Assembly: GCA_964479445.1 (NCBI GenBank)
Contig: CAYZMH010000013.1
Location: 1 to 42,039 of the forward strand
Direction: 5' to 3'
DNA from: CAYZMH01 sp964479445
GTDB lineage: Bacteria > Bacteroidota > Bacteroidia > Bacteroidales > GCA-2748055
Length of the DNA: 42,039 bases
The notes under the pieces were generated by a model that did no database searches, was not told the DNA's origin, and saw only the letters and a list, made by a program, of their open reading frames with translations. The position numbers and the translations under genes were made by a program. Below, piece after piece: positions 7,822 through 15,884 of this stretch (position 1 is the stretch's first letter; every line of letters begins with the position of its first letter).

Positions 7822-9471
7822 TCACCCCTTCAGCAATGCCCTGGCATTGGTTATGGCAGCGTCGGTGACCTGCTTGCCTGAAAGCAGCTTGGCGATCTCC
7901 GTAACCCGCTCCGCCGGGGTAAGTTTTCGGATGTCGGTCTGGGTGGTATGATCGGTATCGTATTTATAAACCAGGTAGTGCTCCGCACCCTGGGACGCCA
8001 CCTGCGGAAGGTGGGTGATGGCGATCACCTGCCGGCCACCCGACATGCGTTGCATGATCGCACCCACTTTTTCTGCCACCTCACCACTGACCCCGGCGTC
8101 AATTTCGTCAAAAATAAGGGTGGGCAATCCTTTATATTCGGAAAGCAGGGATTTGATGCTGAGCATCAACCGGGAGACTTCCCCCCCCGAAGCTACCCGG
8201 GAGACCTCCTCGGGGGCTAATTGCTTGTTGGCTGAAAACAGGAACCTCACATCGGTGACACCATTTGGTCCCAATACGCCTGTCTTCTTTACCTCCACCT
8301 GGAAGAGGGCATGGGGTATCCCCAGTTCACGCAGGAGTGTGATCACCTCCTTCTCGATATATTTGCCTGCCTTTTCCCGGACACCGTGCATCTTCCCTGC
8401 CTGTTTCCGAAGCTCCTTTTCCATCCTGCTGATCTCTTCGCGCAGTCCGGCCAACGTCTCACCGGAAAATGTTATCCGGGAGATCTTCTCCTCCAGTTGA
8501 TCCCTTAGTTCGATTAGCTCCCCGGTGTCCTTTGCTTTATGTTTCTGAAGCAGGGAGTGCAACAAATCAACGCGCTCCTGCACCTCCTGAAGCCTGGCGG
8601 GATCATCTTCCATGGTGGATGCCAGGTTTTCCACTTCGGCAGCTATATCCTTCAGTTCAATGTGGACCGATTCCATTCGCGGCAGGATGCTCCTTAACGG
8701 CGGGTAGTATTCAGTTACCTTTCTCTGGCGCTCCAGGCTATGCTTTATCTGAGGAACTGCCCCGGTATCATCATAGAGCGTTTGGGCTGTTTCCAGCAGT
8801 ACTTCCCTGATCTCCTCTGCATGTTCCAGCGTCTCCAGCTCCTCTTCCATCCCCTCCAGTTCACCCTCTTCCAGGTTCGCAGCCTTCAACTCATTATACT
8901 GGAACTGGTGGAAGTCCAGCTCCCCTTTCAGCGACTCCAGTTCGGCCGACAGTTGCTCCAGTTCCCGGTTCTTCTCCCTGTACCGGGCAAACCCTTCCTG
9001 GTATTGCTTCAGCTCCTCCCGGTTCTCCCCGACATAGTCCACTACTTCAAGCTGGTAGGTGTGATCTTTAAGTTGCAGGCTCTGATGTTGCGAATGAATA
9101 TCCACCAGCTGGTCTCCCAGGCTTTTCAGCACACCGAGTGTCACCGGGGTGTCATTGATAAAAGCACGGGACTTGCCGCCCGGGAGAATCTCCCTGCGAA
9201 TAATGGTGACCGGATCGTAATCCAGGTCGTTGGTATCAAAAAATGACCGATACCGGTCTCCGGTCTGGAAATGCCCCTCCACGATGCACTTATTATCCTT
9301 CCATTTCAGCACCGAGGTGTCCGCACGATTTCCAAGAACAAGCGAGAGGGCTCCCATCAGGATGGACTTCCCTGCTCCGGTCTCACCGGTAATGGTAATA
9401 AACCCGGTTGTGAAATCCATCTCCAGGTGCTCGATCAGGGCATAATTTCGAATCTGAATGTGCTGGATCAT
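7822..9471 (-). CDS. recN: DNA repair protein RecN
   Basis: SMC-like ATPase that acts at DNA double-strand breaks. The 549 residues have the normal family length. Walker A is GETGAGKS (29-36), followed by a long helical coiled-coil middle (about 150-390, rich in E, L and K), then the signature region RVASGGEVSRLMLS and Walker B TLIFDEIDAGVSG, followed by ITHLPQVA. The start is fixed by the family N-terminus (IQHIQIRNYALIEHLEMDF). It begins 7 bases after the porD stop, in the conserved Bacteroidota cluster bamD-rpoZ-coaBC-porD-recN, and is probably co-transcribed with it. Confidence 0.97.
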   Translation of the reverse strand: MIQHIQIRNYALIEHLEMDFTTGFITITGETGAGKSILMGALSLVLGNRADTSVLKWKDNKCIVEGHFQTGDRYRSFFDTNDLDYDPVTIIRREILPGGKSRAFINDTPVTLGVLKSLGDQLVDIHSQHQSLQLKDHTYQLEVVDYVGENREELKQYQEGFARYREKNRELEQLSAELESLKGELDFHQFQYNELKAANLEEGELEGMEEELETLEHAEEIREVLLETAQTLYDDTGAVPQIKHSLERQRKVTEYYPPLRSILPRMESVHIELKDIAAEVENLASTMEDDPARLQEVQERVDLLHSLLQKHKAKDTGELIELRDQLEEKISRITFSGETLAGLREEISRMEKELRKQAGKMHGVREKAGKYIEKEVITLLRELGIPHALFQVEVKKTGVLGPNGVTDVRFLFSANKQLAPEEVSRVASGGEVSRLMLSIKSLLSEYKGLPTLIFDEIDAGVSGEVAEKVGAIMQRMSGGRQVIAITHLPQVASQGAEHYLVYKYDTDHTTQTDIRKLTPAERVTEIAKLLSGKQVTDAAITNARALLKG

Positions 9472-9478
9472 GCCGTTG

Positions 9479-10393
9479 TTAATTGGATCCTTCTATAATG
9501 GCTTTGTATTTGCTGGCATTGGGTTTGTCCACTTCTGTCAGAATATTGTAGACCCGGTTTCGCTCTTCGGGGAACGATTCGGAAAAGATATTGACAATCT
9601 CATCGGCTTTGGCATCAAACACAAGGCGCAGGGTATACATGTATGGATCCGGACGGCTGCGGTGCACCTCCTGCAGGAGCTCCAGGGCATCGGCGATAGC
9701 CGCTCTTCCCTCGGCCACCTTCTCATCCATCACATCGAGTCCGTGCCGGTGATACCGGTAATTGAACTCCCGCACGTTTTTATATTCAGAATCCAAAAAA
9801 TCCTTTACCAGCCAGTACCGGTTCTTATGGGCCATATCGTCCATGGGCTTCCATCCCTTATGCGGCGCGTTCTGTGCATTGACCACGATCTGTTCGGCAT
9901 TCCGGAAATAGGGCGTTCCGCCCTCCAGGGCGAAGGAATCATAATCCAGCGCAAGGATAAAGTAGGCATAAAAAGCGAGGATGGAGGTCAGATTGGAGGT
10001 GTGGGAATTGAGATCGAATTCCAGGGGTTGAAATTCAATGTACCGGAACCTGATATCGTTGTCGATAAAATTGAACATCGTTGTCTGGTAGTTCGTATTG
10101 TACACCGGTCTGCGCGACTGAACCGAGAGGGTTCCCCTGAACTCATCGGCAGATATCTGTTCGGTGATATTGAACATCAGGTTGCATTCGACCCGCTCCT
10201 CAACCGTATAGACATGGTTTGTCCAAACCCGGTTATTCATGAATTCATAGATGGCATTCTGCAGCGTTTCAAAGACCTGCTTATTGGTTCCCTGTACCTG
10301 TTGACTGATTACCTGCACGTTGCAATTGAGCTCCTGGGCGTACAGGGGTGTCATCATCAATACAACCATCCATGAAATGATAATCCTACGCAT
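9479..10393 (-). CDS. porD: DUF4835 family protein, PorD (type IX secretion)
   Basis: Exported protein of 304 residues with a clear signal peptide (about 1-20, ending LYAQ). The first mature residues ELNCNVQV and the central FNFIDNDIRFRYIEFQPLEF segment are typical of the DUF4835/PorD family, which is tied to the type IX secretion system of Bacteroidota by mutant work in Porphyromonas. Its exact role there is unclear. The start ATG overlaps the end of coaB by 8 bases (ATGCGTAG), so translation is probably coupled. recN follows after 7 bases. Presence of porD implies, but does not prove, a working type IX system elsewhere in the genome; no cargo C-terminal domain was noticed in this window. 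Confidence 0.85.
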   Translation of the reverse strand: MRRIIISWMVVLMMTPLYAQELNCNVQVISQQVQGTNKQVFETLQNAIYEFMNNRVWTNHVYTVEERVECNLMFNITEQISADEFRGTLSVQSRRPVYNTNYQTTMFNFIDNDIRFRYIEFQPLEFDLNSHTSNLTSILAFYAYFILALDYDSFALEGGTPYFRNAEQIVVNAQNAPHKGWKPMDDMAHKNRYWLVKDFLDSEYKNVREFNYRYHRHGLDVMDEKVAEGRAAIADALELLQEVHRSRPDPYMYTLRLVFDAKADEIVNIFSESFPEERNRVYNILTEVDKPNASKYKAIIEGSN

Positions 10394-11021
10394 GCTTCAT
10401 CATTTTTGCAATTTTGCGGACAATATCCCCGGCAACTTCCCTTTTAGGCTTCACTTCAAATGTATCAATAAAGCCCGATTTATCCACAAATGTTACCTTG
10501 TTTGTTTCTGTTCCGAACCCGGCGCCTTCATCCTCGAGGGAGTTTAGTACAACCAGGTCCAGGTTCTTCCGCTCCAGCTTCTTCCTGGCATTTTCAAGTC
10601 CGTTGCCCGTCTCCAGGGCAAAACCGGCAAAGAGCTGGCCGGACCTCTTTTGTTTTCCCATCTCAGCAGCAATGTCCCTGGTGGGCTGTAACCTGATGGT
10701 CCGGTCGGCGCTCCCCCGCTTCATTTTATTAGTTAATGGGGTTTCCGGGGTGAAATCGGACACTGCCGCGTTAAAAACTGCAATATCGGTCTGACCGATA
10801 TGCTCCCGGCACGCATCATACATCTCCGCGGCGGTGGTAACGTCAACGACGGTGATCCGGTGATGCTGTGCCGAAACACTCACCGGTCCGCTTACCAGGG
10901 TAACCCATGCCCCCTGCCGGGCAAATGCTTCAGCAATGGCATATCCCATTTTACCCGTGGAGTGGTTTCCGATAAAACGTACGGGGTCGACCGGTTCGTA
11001 TGTCGGACCGGCAGTAATCAA
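10386..11021 (-). CDS. coaB: CoaB part of split coaBC: phosphopantothenate-cysteine ligase
   Basis: Joins cysteine to 4'-phosphopantothenate in coenzyme A synthesis. The 211 residues hold the complete CoaB domain: ITAGPTYEPVDPVRFIGNHSTGKMG (nucleotide loop), FNAAVSDFTP, and NSLEDEGAGFGTETNKV near the C-terminus. In most bacteria this is the C-terminal half of one CoaBC protein. Here the only candidate start codon is TTG at 11019-11021, which corresponds to an internal codon of the fused protein (KKVLITAGPTYEP). Reading upstream in this frame gives KKKFLNKKVL, the expected linker, which then runs into the A10 run at 11040-11049. One extra A there would join it to the CoaC frame. The two parts are therefore probably one gene with a frame change. 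Confidence 0.85.
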   Translation of the reverse strand: MITAGPTYEPVDPVRFIGNHSTGKMGYAIAEAFARQGAWVTLVSGPVSVSAQHHRITVVDVTTAAEMYDACREHIGQTDIAVFNAAVSDFTPETPLTNKMKRGSADRTIRLQPTRDIAAEMGKQKRSGQLFAGFALETGNGLENARKKLERKNLDLVVLNSLEDEGAGFGTETNKVTFVDKSGFIDTFEVKPKREVAGDIVRKIAKMMKHA

Positions 11022-11032
11022 TACCTTTTTAT

Positions 11033-11596
11033 TCAGGAATTTTTTTTTTCCGGGAAATCCAGATCCCGGATCATGGAAATAATTTTCTCCGGTTCTTCCA
11101 TCCGGCCTTTACCGGACAGACCGCTTGCCAGCTCTCCTTCTACCGGTTCAATGATATGGTGACCCCATGAGCGGAGCGTCTCCAGGTTTTTCCGGGTGGA
11201 GGGGTGCCTATACATATCCAGGTCCATGGCGGGAGCCAGAACCACCGGACAGGTAGCGGAAAGGTATGTGGTTATTAGCAGGTTGTCAGCAATGCCACCG
11301 GCCATCTTGCCCAGGGTGGTGGCGGTGACCGGAGCGATCACCATCAGGTCCGACTCGTTTCCCAGTTCGACGTGGCTGTTCCATTCACCTCCTGCTTCTT
11401 TGAAAAAATCGGAAAGGACAGGCTGCCCTGACAGGGCTGCAAGGGTTACCGGGGTGATAAACTCTTTGGCAGCAGGTGTCATTACAACCTGAACCGTGGC
11501 CCCCTCTTTGATAAACAGGCGCAGGAGTAAAACGGCTTTATAGGCGGCGATGCTGCCCGTTATACCAAGAATTATTTTTTTCCCCGAAAGATCCAT
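11033..11596 (-). CDS. coaC: CoaC part of split coaBC: phosphopantothenoylcysteine decarboxylase
   Basis: FMN-dependent decarboxylation of 4'-phosphopantothenoylcysteine in coenzyme A synthesis. The 187 residues cover the whole flavoprotein domain: GITGSIAAYKA (flavin phosphate loop), the active-site histidine in SHVELG, and PAMDLDMYRHP. Compared with Escherichia coli CoaC, the Asn of PAMN is Asp, and the Cys of the flap region is Ser (GELASGLSGKGRM); as far as I recall this is common in Bacteroidota. The frame ends just after the domain (DFPEKKNS) because a run of ten A at 11040-11049 shifts it into a stop. With eleven A it would continue as EKKKFLNKKVLITAGPTYEP into CoaB. It starts 6 bases after rpoZ. 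Confidence 0.87.
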   Translation of the reverse strand: MDLSGKKIILGITGSIAAYKAVLLLRLFIKEGATVQVVMTPAAKEFITPVTLAALSGQPVLSDFFKEAGGEWNSHVELGNESDLMVIAPVTATTLGKMAGGIADNLLITTYLSATCPVVLAPAMDLDMYRHPSTRKNLETLRSWGHHIIEPVEGELASGLSGKGRMEEPEKIISMIRDLDFPEKKNS

Positions 11597-11602
11597 GCGG
11601 AG

Positions 11603-11935
11603 TTATTCTTTATCCTCGGGCTGCTCGTTGATCCTGAAATAGATCTCATCATCCACCAGCTCTTCCAATGCAATCAGGGAGGGTTTGGGAAGCCTTTCAA
11701 AAAACCGGGAGATCTCAATCTGCTCCGGGTTCTCAAATACCTCCTCCAGGTTATCGGTATAGGAGGCAAACTCCTCCAGCTTACGATTCAGCTCCTGTTT
11801 CATCCCCACACTGATCTGATTGGCCCTCTTGGCTACCACTATGACCGTTTCGTAGATATTTCCGGCGTTCTGGTCAATTTCCGCGATGTTACGGGTTGTG
11901 GTCGTTCCTGCTGCTTTGGTTTTTTTATAATCCAT
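11603..11935 (-). CDS. rpoZ: DNA-directed RNA polymerase omega subunit
   Basis: Small subunit that binds and stabilises the beta' subunit of RNA polymerase. The 110 residues start MDYKKTKAAG, the usual N-terminus of the Bacteroidota form. The core motif GNIYETVIVVAKRANQISVGMKQEL (about 25-50) contains the conserved AKRANQI of omega, and the C-terminal tail is acidic. The frame is open further upstream, but that part overlaps bamD in another frame and is not protein-like, so I use the ATG at 11933-11935; an adjacent ATG at 11936-11938 is equally possible. Only a few bases separate it from bamD before it and coaC after it. Confidence 0.9.
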   Translation of the reverse strand: MDYKKTKAAGTTTTRNIAEIDQNAGNIYETVIVVAKRANQISVGMKQELNRKLEEFASYTDNLEEVFENPEQIEISRFFERLPKPSLIALEELVDDEIYFRINEQPEDKE

Positions 11936-11939
11936 CATT

Positions 11940-12752
11940 TCAGTTATTTGTATAATTCTCCAGCACTTTCTGGGAAGTGCTATAAATCCTTTCTGCTTCT
12001 TTGCTATGCTCGCTCTGCGGGAATTCAGCATTGAACGAAAAGTATTCGTCCACCGTCGACTGAAACCGCTCCATCCGTTTAGTGGCCACACTGTTATCTG
12101 CCAACAGGTAACTGGACTTCAATATCAGGAACATCACATCCTCACGGTAACGCGTATTGGGATAGTCCGAAAGACTGTTGCGCAGGGCAATGATGGCAGC
12201 CTTGTAATACCCCAGGTCGTAATAGAGTCTTGCGCTGATAAATGACTTCTCCACCAGCTTGTTGTTCATCTCCCTGATCAGCTGCTGACACTGCTCAATC
12301 TTATCCGAGGACGGATGCTTGGCCATGAACATCTGGAAAGCATTGATCGCTTTAAAGGTGTTCTCCTGGTCCAGCTCCGGCCGGGGAGACATCTGGTAAA
12401 AACAATACCCGACCATAAACTCGGCCTCCTCAAGGAATGCGCTGCTTGGATAGGTAGTCGCCAGCTGGTTAAAATAGTGACCGGCCAGGATATAATCCCT
12501 CTGGGCATAGTAGCTTTTCGCCTGGTAATACTTAACGGTATCAGCCTTCACCGTACCCCGGTAAATATTGACTACCTGGTCCAGCAACGTGGCTGCTTTG
12601 ACATACTCTTCCTCGTCGTAATATTCCAGGGCTTTTTCATATTTTTGCTCAAAGTCACGGCTTTTCAGGAGCTTTTCATACTCCCCGCAACCGGAGACGA
12701 TCCCCAGAACAACAACTAAAAACAATCCCGGAAGTACCCTTTTTCTTAGCAT
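11940..12752 (-). CDS. bamD: Outer membrane assembly lipoprotein BamD
   Basis: Lipoprotein of the BAM complex, which inserts beta-barrel proteins into the outer membrane. The 270 residues start with a lipoprotein signal peptide whose lipobox is IVSGC (C22), followed by GEYEKLLKSRD and TPR-like helical repeats with the family patterns EEYVKAATLLDQVV, YYQAKSYYAQRDYILAGHYF and YPSSAFLEEAEFMVGYCFY. It is the first gene of the rpoZ-coaBC-porD-recN cluster. On the minus strand TAATTTTG (12757-12764), a perfect -7 box, ends only 4 bases before the ATG, so the message may have almost no leader. The -33 region is poor (TTTT). The region upstream is shared with the divergent SPT-like gene. Confidence 0.94.
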   Translation of the reverse strand: MLRKRVLPGLFLVVVLGIVSGCGEYEKLLKSRDFEQKYEKALEYYDEEEYVKAATLLDQVVNIYRGTVKADTVKYYQAKSYYAQRDYILAGHYFNQLATTYPSSAFLEEAEFMVGYCFYQMSPRPELDQENTFKAINAFQMFMAKHPSSDKIEQCQQLIREMNNKLVEKSFISARLYYDLGYYKAAIIALRNSLSDYPNTRYREDVMFLILKSSYLLADNSVATKRMERFQSTVDEYFSFNAEFPQSEHSKEAERIYSTSQKVLENYTNN

Positions 12753-12838
12753 GGCGCAAAATTACAATAAATGAACGAATTAATAAAACATTTTATTTCA
12801 TTAATGATCCCATAGTGTGTGCCCGATTCGGTGCGCAA

Positions 12839-12869
12839 TTTGCCGGGGTAACAAAATTCCGTAAATTTG
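12839..12869 (+). promoter_or_regulatory. Consensus promoter of the SPT-like gene
   Basis: TTTG (12839-12842), 19 bases, TAAATTTG (12862-12869): a full match to the Bacteroidota consensus. It excludes the TTG at 12867 as start codon, because that triplet is inside the -7 box, and points to the GTG at 12903. Confidence 0.8.
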
Positions 12870-12902
12870 CCCCCGATCATTAATCATAAAAAATTTGATT
12901 CC

Positions 12903-14159
12903 GTGGATATATTCGAAAGAATTACGCAAAACAGGGGCCCTATTGGTCAGTACCAGAAGGCCGGACACGGTTATTTTGCCTTTCCCAAGCTGGAGGGAGA
13001 GATAGCCGCGCATATGAAATTTCGTGGAAAAGAGGTTCTTACCTGGAGTTTGAATAATTACCTCGGATTGGGTAATCACCCCGAAGTACGGGAAGCTGAT
13101 GCGGAAGCAGCCAGGGAATACGGCATGGCCTATCCCATGGGAGCCCGCATGATGTCAGGACAAACCAGGAAGCACGAGGAGCTGGAACGCAAACTGGCCG
13201 ATTTCGTCCGGAAAGAGGATGCTTTCCTGCTCAACTACGGATACCAGGGTATGGCATCGATCATTGATGCGGTAACCTCCCGCAACGATGTGATCGTATA
13301 TGACTCTGAATCCCACGCATGCATCCTGGACGGGATGCGTATGTCGCTGGCAAAACGGTTTGTTTTTCCCCACAATAACATGGAGAACCTGGAAAAACAA
13401 CTGGAGCGGGCCACCAGGCGAGCCGAGCAGCAGGGAGGCGGTGTGCTGGTTATCACGGAGGGTGTTTTCGGAATGGCCGGCGACCTGGGTAACCTGAAGG
13501 CCATTGCCGATATGAAAGAGCGGTTTCATTTCCGCCTGCTGGTGGATGATGCCCACGGTTTCGGCACCATGGGAGCAACCGGAATGGGAACCGGTGAGCA
13601 TTATGGAGTCCAGGATAAGATCGATCTCTACTTCTCCACGTTTGCCAAGTCGATGGCCGGTATCGGGGCTTTCGTGGCCAGCGAGAGCGAGGTAGTGGAT
13701 TTCCTGCGGTACAACATGCGCAGTCAGACCTTCGCTAAATCACTCCCCATGCCCATGGTGATCGGTGCTCTCAAGCGGCTCGAGATGCTGAAGACAATGC
13801 CCGAACTCAGGGAAAAACTGTGGACTGTTGTCGATGCCCTTCAATCGGGCCTGAAGGATGCCGGCTTTGACATTGGCGTGACAGAATCCCCGGTAACCCC
13901 GGTATATATGCAGGGTGGCATTGTCGAAGCCACCAACCTGATCATCGATTTGCGTGAGAATTACGGGATCTTCTGTTCCCTGGTCATCTACCCCGTGGTT
14001 CCCAAGGGGGATATCCTGTTACGACTGATCCCCACTTCCATGCACACGCTGGATGATGTAAAAGATACGATTGCCGCCTTTACCGAGTGTCGTTCCAAGC
14101 TGAAAGCCGGAGATTATAAAACAGAAACCTTCCAGGATATCAGCAAATTGAAAGTATAG
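12903..14159 (+). CDS. PLP-dependent alpha-oxoamine synthase, serine palmitoyltransferase-like
   Basis: Decarboxylating condensation of an amino acid with an acyl thioester. The family comprises serine palmitoyltransferase, glycine C-acetyltransferase (Kbl), BioF and cysteate acyltransferase of sulfonolipid synthesis. The 418 residues read from GTG 12903 (V/MDIFERI, the usual start of close relatives as I recall). Visible: SHACILDGMRMS (stacking His), VDDAHGFGTMG (PLP ring Asp and His), TFAKSMAGIGAF with Schiff-base Lys at about 249, and SQTFAKSLPMP. A biosynthetic role in sphingolipids or sulfonolipids is likely because Bacteroidota make both; Kbl activity is less likely because no tdh lies nearby. 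The amino-acid substrate cannot be decided from sequence by eye. A strong terminator follows the stop. Confidence 0.8.
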   Translation: MDIFERITQNRGPIGQYQKAGHGYFAFPKLEGEIAAHMKFRGKEVLTWSLNNYLGLGNHPEVREADAEAAREYGMAYPMGARMMSGQTRKHEELERKLADFVRKEDAFLLNYGYQGMASIIDAVTSRNDVIVYDSESHACILDGMRMSLAKRFVFPHNNMENLEKQLERATRRAEQQGGGVLVITEGVFGMAGDLGNLKAIADMKERFHFRLLVDDAHGFGTMGATGMGTGEHYGVQDKIDLYFSTFAKSMAGIGAFVASESEVVDFLRYNMRSQTFAKSLPMPMVIGALKRLEMLKTMPELREKLWTVVDALQSGLKDAGFDIGVTESPVTPVYMQGGIVEATNLIIDLRENYGIFCSLVIYPVVPKGDILLRLIPTSMHTLDDVKDTIAAFTECRSKLKAGDYKTETFQDISKLKV

Positions 14160-14176
14160 TCAGTACTTTTTATAAC

Positions 14177-14210
14177 AAAAAAGCTGCCTCTTCACGGCAG
14201 CTTTTTTTTT
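14177..14210 (+). terminator. Bidirectional intrinsic terminator after the SPT-like gene
   Basis: The stem AAGCTGCC (14181-14188) pairs with GGCAGCTT (14196-14203) around a 7-base loop, followed by a T run on the plus strand to 14210 and preceded by an A run, so it can also end minus-strand transcription. Confidence 0.85.
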
Positions 14211-14231
14211 GCACATGGAGCAACCACCTGC

Positions 14232-14260
14232 AAAAAGAGGCCCCCGTTCCCGGCGGCCTC
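14232..14260 (-). terminator. Terminator of trxB
   Basis: On the minus strand GAGGCC (14255-14260) pairs with GGCCTC (14237-14242), with a short inner CCG/CGG stem, followed by five T. It lies 31 bases after the trxB stop. Confidence 0.6.
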
Positions 14261-14291
14261 CTGATTAACAAGGTATCAAAAAATTTAACCA

Positions 14292-15302
14292 TTATTCGAT
14301 CTCGGCCAGGTACCGTTCAGCATCCAGGGCAGCCATGCAGCCGGTACCGGCGGCAGTGACTGCCTGCCGGTAGACATTGTCCTGCAGGTCACCACATGCA
14401 AATACCCCCGGAACATTGGTTTTGGCTGTTCCCGGAACAGTTTGTACATACCCGGTTTCATCGGTATCAAGAAACTCTTTGAATACCGCTGAATTTGGCG
14501 TATGGCCGATGGCCAGGAAGAATCCGTCAATCTCAATTTTTTTGGTGTACTCATCGGGTTCTCCCTTATTGACGTAAAGCTCGACACCTTCCACTGCCTC
14601 TTCACCATAGAGCTCTTTGGTCTGGTGTTTCCAGAGGATCTCTATATTCTCGGTATTGAACACTCTTTTCTGCATCGCCTTGGATGCACGCAGCTCGTCA
14701 CGCCGAACCACCATGTAGACTTTTTTACATATCCCTGCCAGGTAGGTCGCTTCTTCGGCAGCGGTATCTCCTCCCCCCACTACGGCAACCACCTTATCTT
14801 TGTAGAAAAAGCCGTCGCAGGTAGCGCATGCCGACACGCCATGTCCCCTGTACTTCTCCTCCGATTCCAGTCCGAGATATTTGGCCGTCGCCCCGGTAGC
14901 CAGGATAACCGAATCGGCAGTCAGGGTCTTCTTATCATCGATCACCACTTTTTTTACTTTGCCGTTGAAGTCCGCCTTTGTGGCCATGCCAAACCGGACG
15001 TCAGTCCCGAACCGTTCAGCCTGCTTTTTAAAATCTTCCATCATGGCAGGACCGTCGGTTCCCTCCGGATAGCCGGGATAATTCTCCACTTCGGTTGTGG
15101 TGGTGAGTTGTCCGCCCATCTCCATCCCGGTATATATAACGGGTTTAAGATTGGCACGTGCTGCGTATATAGCAGCCGTGTACCCTGCAGGTCCCGATCC
15201 GAGGATGAGGCACCGAACATGTTCAGCCTTCTCGTCATTTTTGTTCGCGGAGACAGTTTTTTCCTCGTTATCAAGATTGTCCATTGGTTTAAATAGATCC
15301 AT
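14292..15302 (-). CDS. trxB: Thioredoxin-disulfide reductase
   Basis: NADPH- and FAD-dependent reduction of thioredoxin in the cytosol. The 336 residues show the FAD loop GSGPAGYTAA (35-44), the redox-active CATC (C159 and C162), the NADPH loop GGGDTAAEEA (from 176) and the C-terminal FAD motif GVFACGDLQDNVYRQAVTAAGTG. The first 25 or so residues are a charged extension before the fold; the true start may be the second Met (base 15284, MDNLDNEE). The gene is transcribed toward the SPT-like gene, and both end at terminators in the gap between them. No clear promoter was found upstream. Confidence 0.95.
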   Translation of the reverse strand: MDLFKPMDNLDNEEKTVSANKNDEKAEHVRCLILGSGPAGYTAAIYAARANLKPVIYTGMEMGGQLTTTTEVENYPGYPEGTDGPAMMEDFKKQAERFGTDVRFGMATKADFNGKVKKVVIDDKKTLTADSVILATGATAKYLGLESEEKYRGHGVSACATCDGFFYKDKVVAVVGGGDTAAEEATYLAGICKKVYMVVRRDELRASKAMQKRVFNTENIEILWKHQTKELYGEEAVEGVELYVNKGEPDEYTKKIEIDGFFLAIGHTPNSAVFKEFLDTDETGYVQTVPGTAKTNVPGVFACGDLQDNVYRQAVTAAGTGCMAALDAERYLAEIE

Positions 15303-15670
15303 TGCAAAATATATTTAGGAGATTTTATAATTCTGGCACATGGGTAACAAAAGTAATACCATTTGGTTTGCTTTCCGGTTAAGCTGACAAAGATAGACAA
15401 ACTTACATTATTTTGATTGATTCTAAAAAGAATGGTATGACGAGTTGTCACGATAGCAGGACCCGCAAATCTTAGGAATGAGGATGCCTGCATTCATCAA
15501 AACAGGGATTTTGTTTTAGAACCGGTCGGTTCAATTCAGTGATGGAGTGATATGATGATTCAGTGCTTACGTGTCAGTCTGGCTATAAATGAGTGGTGAC
15601 GGGATATCCGGCCCAAAAGAGTGCGATTCGCAGGATGAAAAGAGCCACCTGTAAGACGAGGGAATAAAAA
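15303..15670. other. Non-coding stretch upstream of trxB and tRNA-Pro
   Basis: No gene seen. The only structure noted is a GAACCG/CGGTTC inverted repeat at 15519-15532, with a loop too tight for a normal hairpin. Whether a small RNA is encoded here cannot be judged by eye. Confidence 0.4.
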
Positions 15671-15701
15671 TTTGAAAGATCAGGTTTTTCTTATAAATTT
15701 G
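15671..15701 (+). promoter_or_regulatory. Consensus promoter of tRNA-Pro
   Basis: TTTG (15671-15674), 19 bases, TAAATTTG (15694-15701): a full match to the Bacteroidota consensus. It ends 15 bases before the mature 5' end of the tRNA. Confidence 0.8.
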
Positions 15702-15716
15702 CATCCACTATTCGGA

Positions 15717-15794
15717 CGGGGTGTAGCTCAGCCAGGTTAGAGTACACGTCTGGGGGGCGTGGGGTCCCGAGTTCAAATCTCGGCACCCCGACCA
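15717..15794 (+). tRNA. tRNA-Pro (anticodon GGG)
   Basis: The full cloverleaf is readable. Acceptor CGGGGTG pairs with CACCCCG, followed by discriminator A and an encoded CCA (15792-15794). The D arm contains GCTCAGCCAGGTTAGAG. The anticodon stem CACGT/GCGTG encloses loop CTGGGGG, with GGG at positions 34-36. The T arm is CCGAG-TTCAAAT-CTCGG. GGG reads the proline codons CCC and CCU. Confidence 0.97.
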
Positions 15795-15798
15795 TACA

Positions 15799-15850
15799 AA
15801 ATCGCAATTCGCACAATATTAGCGGGTTGCGATTTTTCTTTTCAGACCAT
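15799..15850 (+). terminator. Terminator after tRNA-Pro
   Basis: AAATCGCAA (15799-15807) pairs with TTGCGATTT (15837-15845), followed by a T-rich tail. The A-rich flank means it can also end the cyclase/HD transcript arriving on the minus strand. Confidence 0.7.
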
Positions 15851-15884
15851 GCTCTCCGTGTGCGCTACCCTTTGGCCGGGATCC

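Noticed and set aside
9458..10375. Plus-strand frame of 305 codons opposite porD
   Set aside because: The minus strand encodes a signal-peptide protein in a conserved cluster. The plus frame has no recognisable motif and starts inside recN.
11936..12091. N-terminal extension of rpoZ
   Set aside because: The open frame continues upstream but overlaps bamD and gives Trp/Arg-rich non-family sequence. The family N-terminus MDYKKTK fixes the start at 11935.
12867..12902. TTG start for the SPT-like gene
   Set aside because: The TTG is part of the -7 promoter box TAAATTTG, so it would not be in the transcript.
15519..15532. GAACCGGTCGGTTC as a terminator or operator upstream of the tRNA
   Set aside because: The two-base loop cannot form a normal hairpin and no promoter is near it. 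Without further support it is left as a plain repeat.
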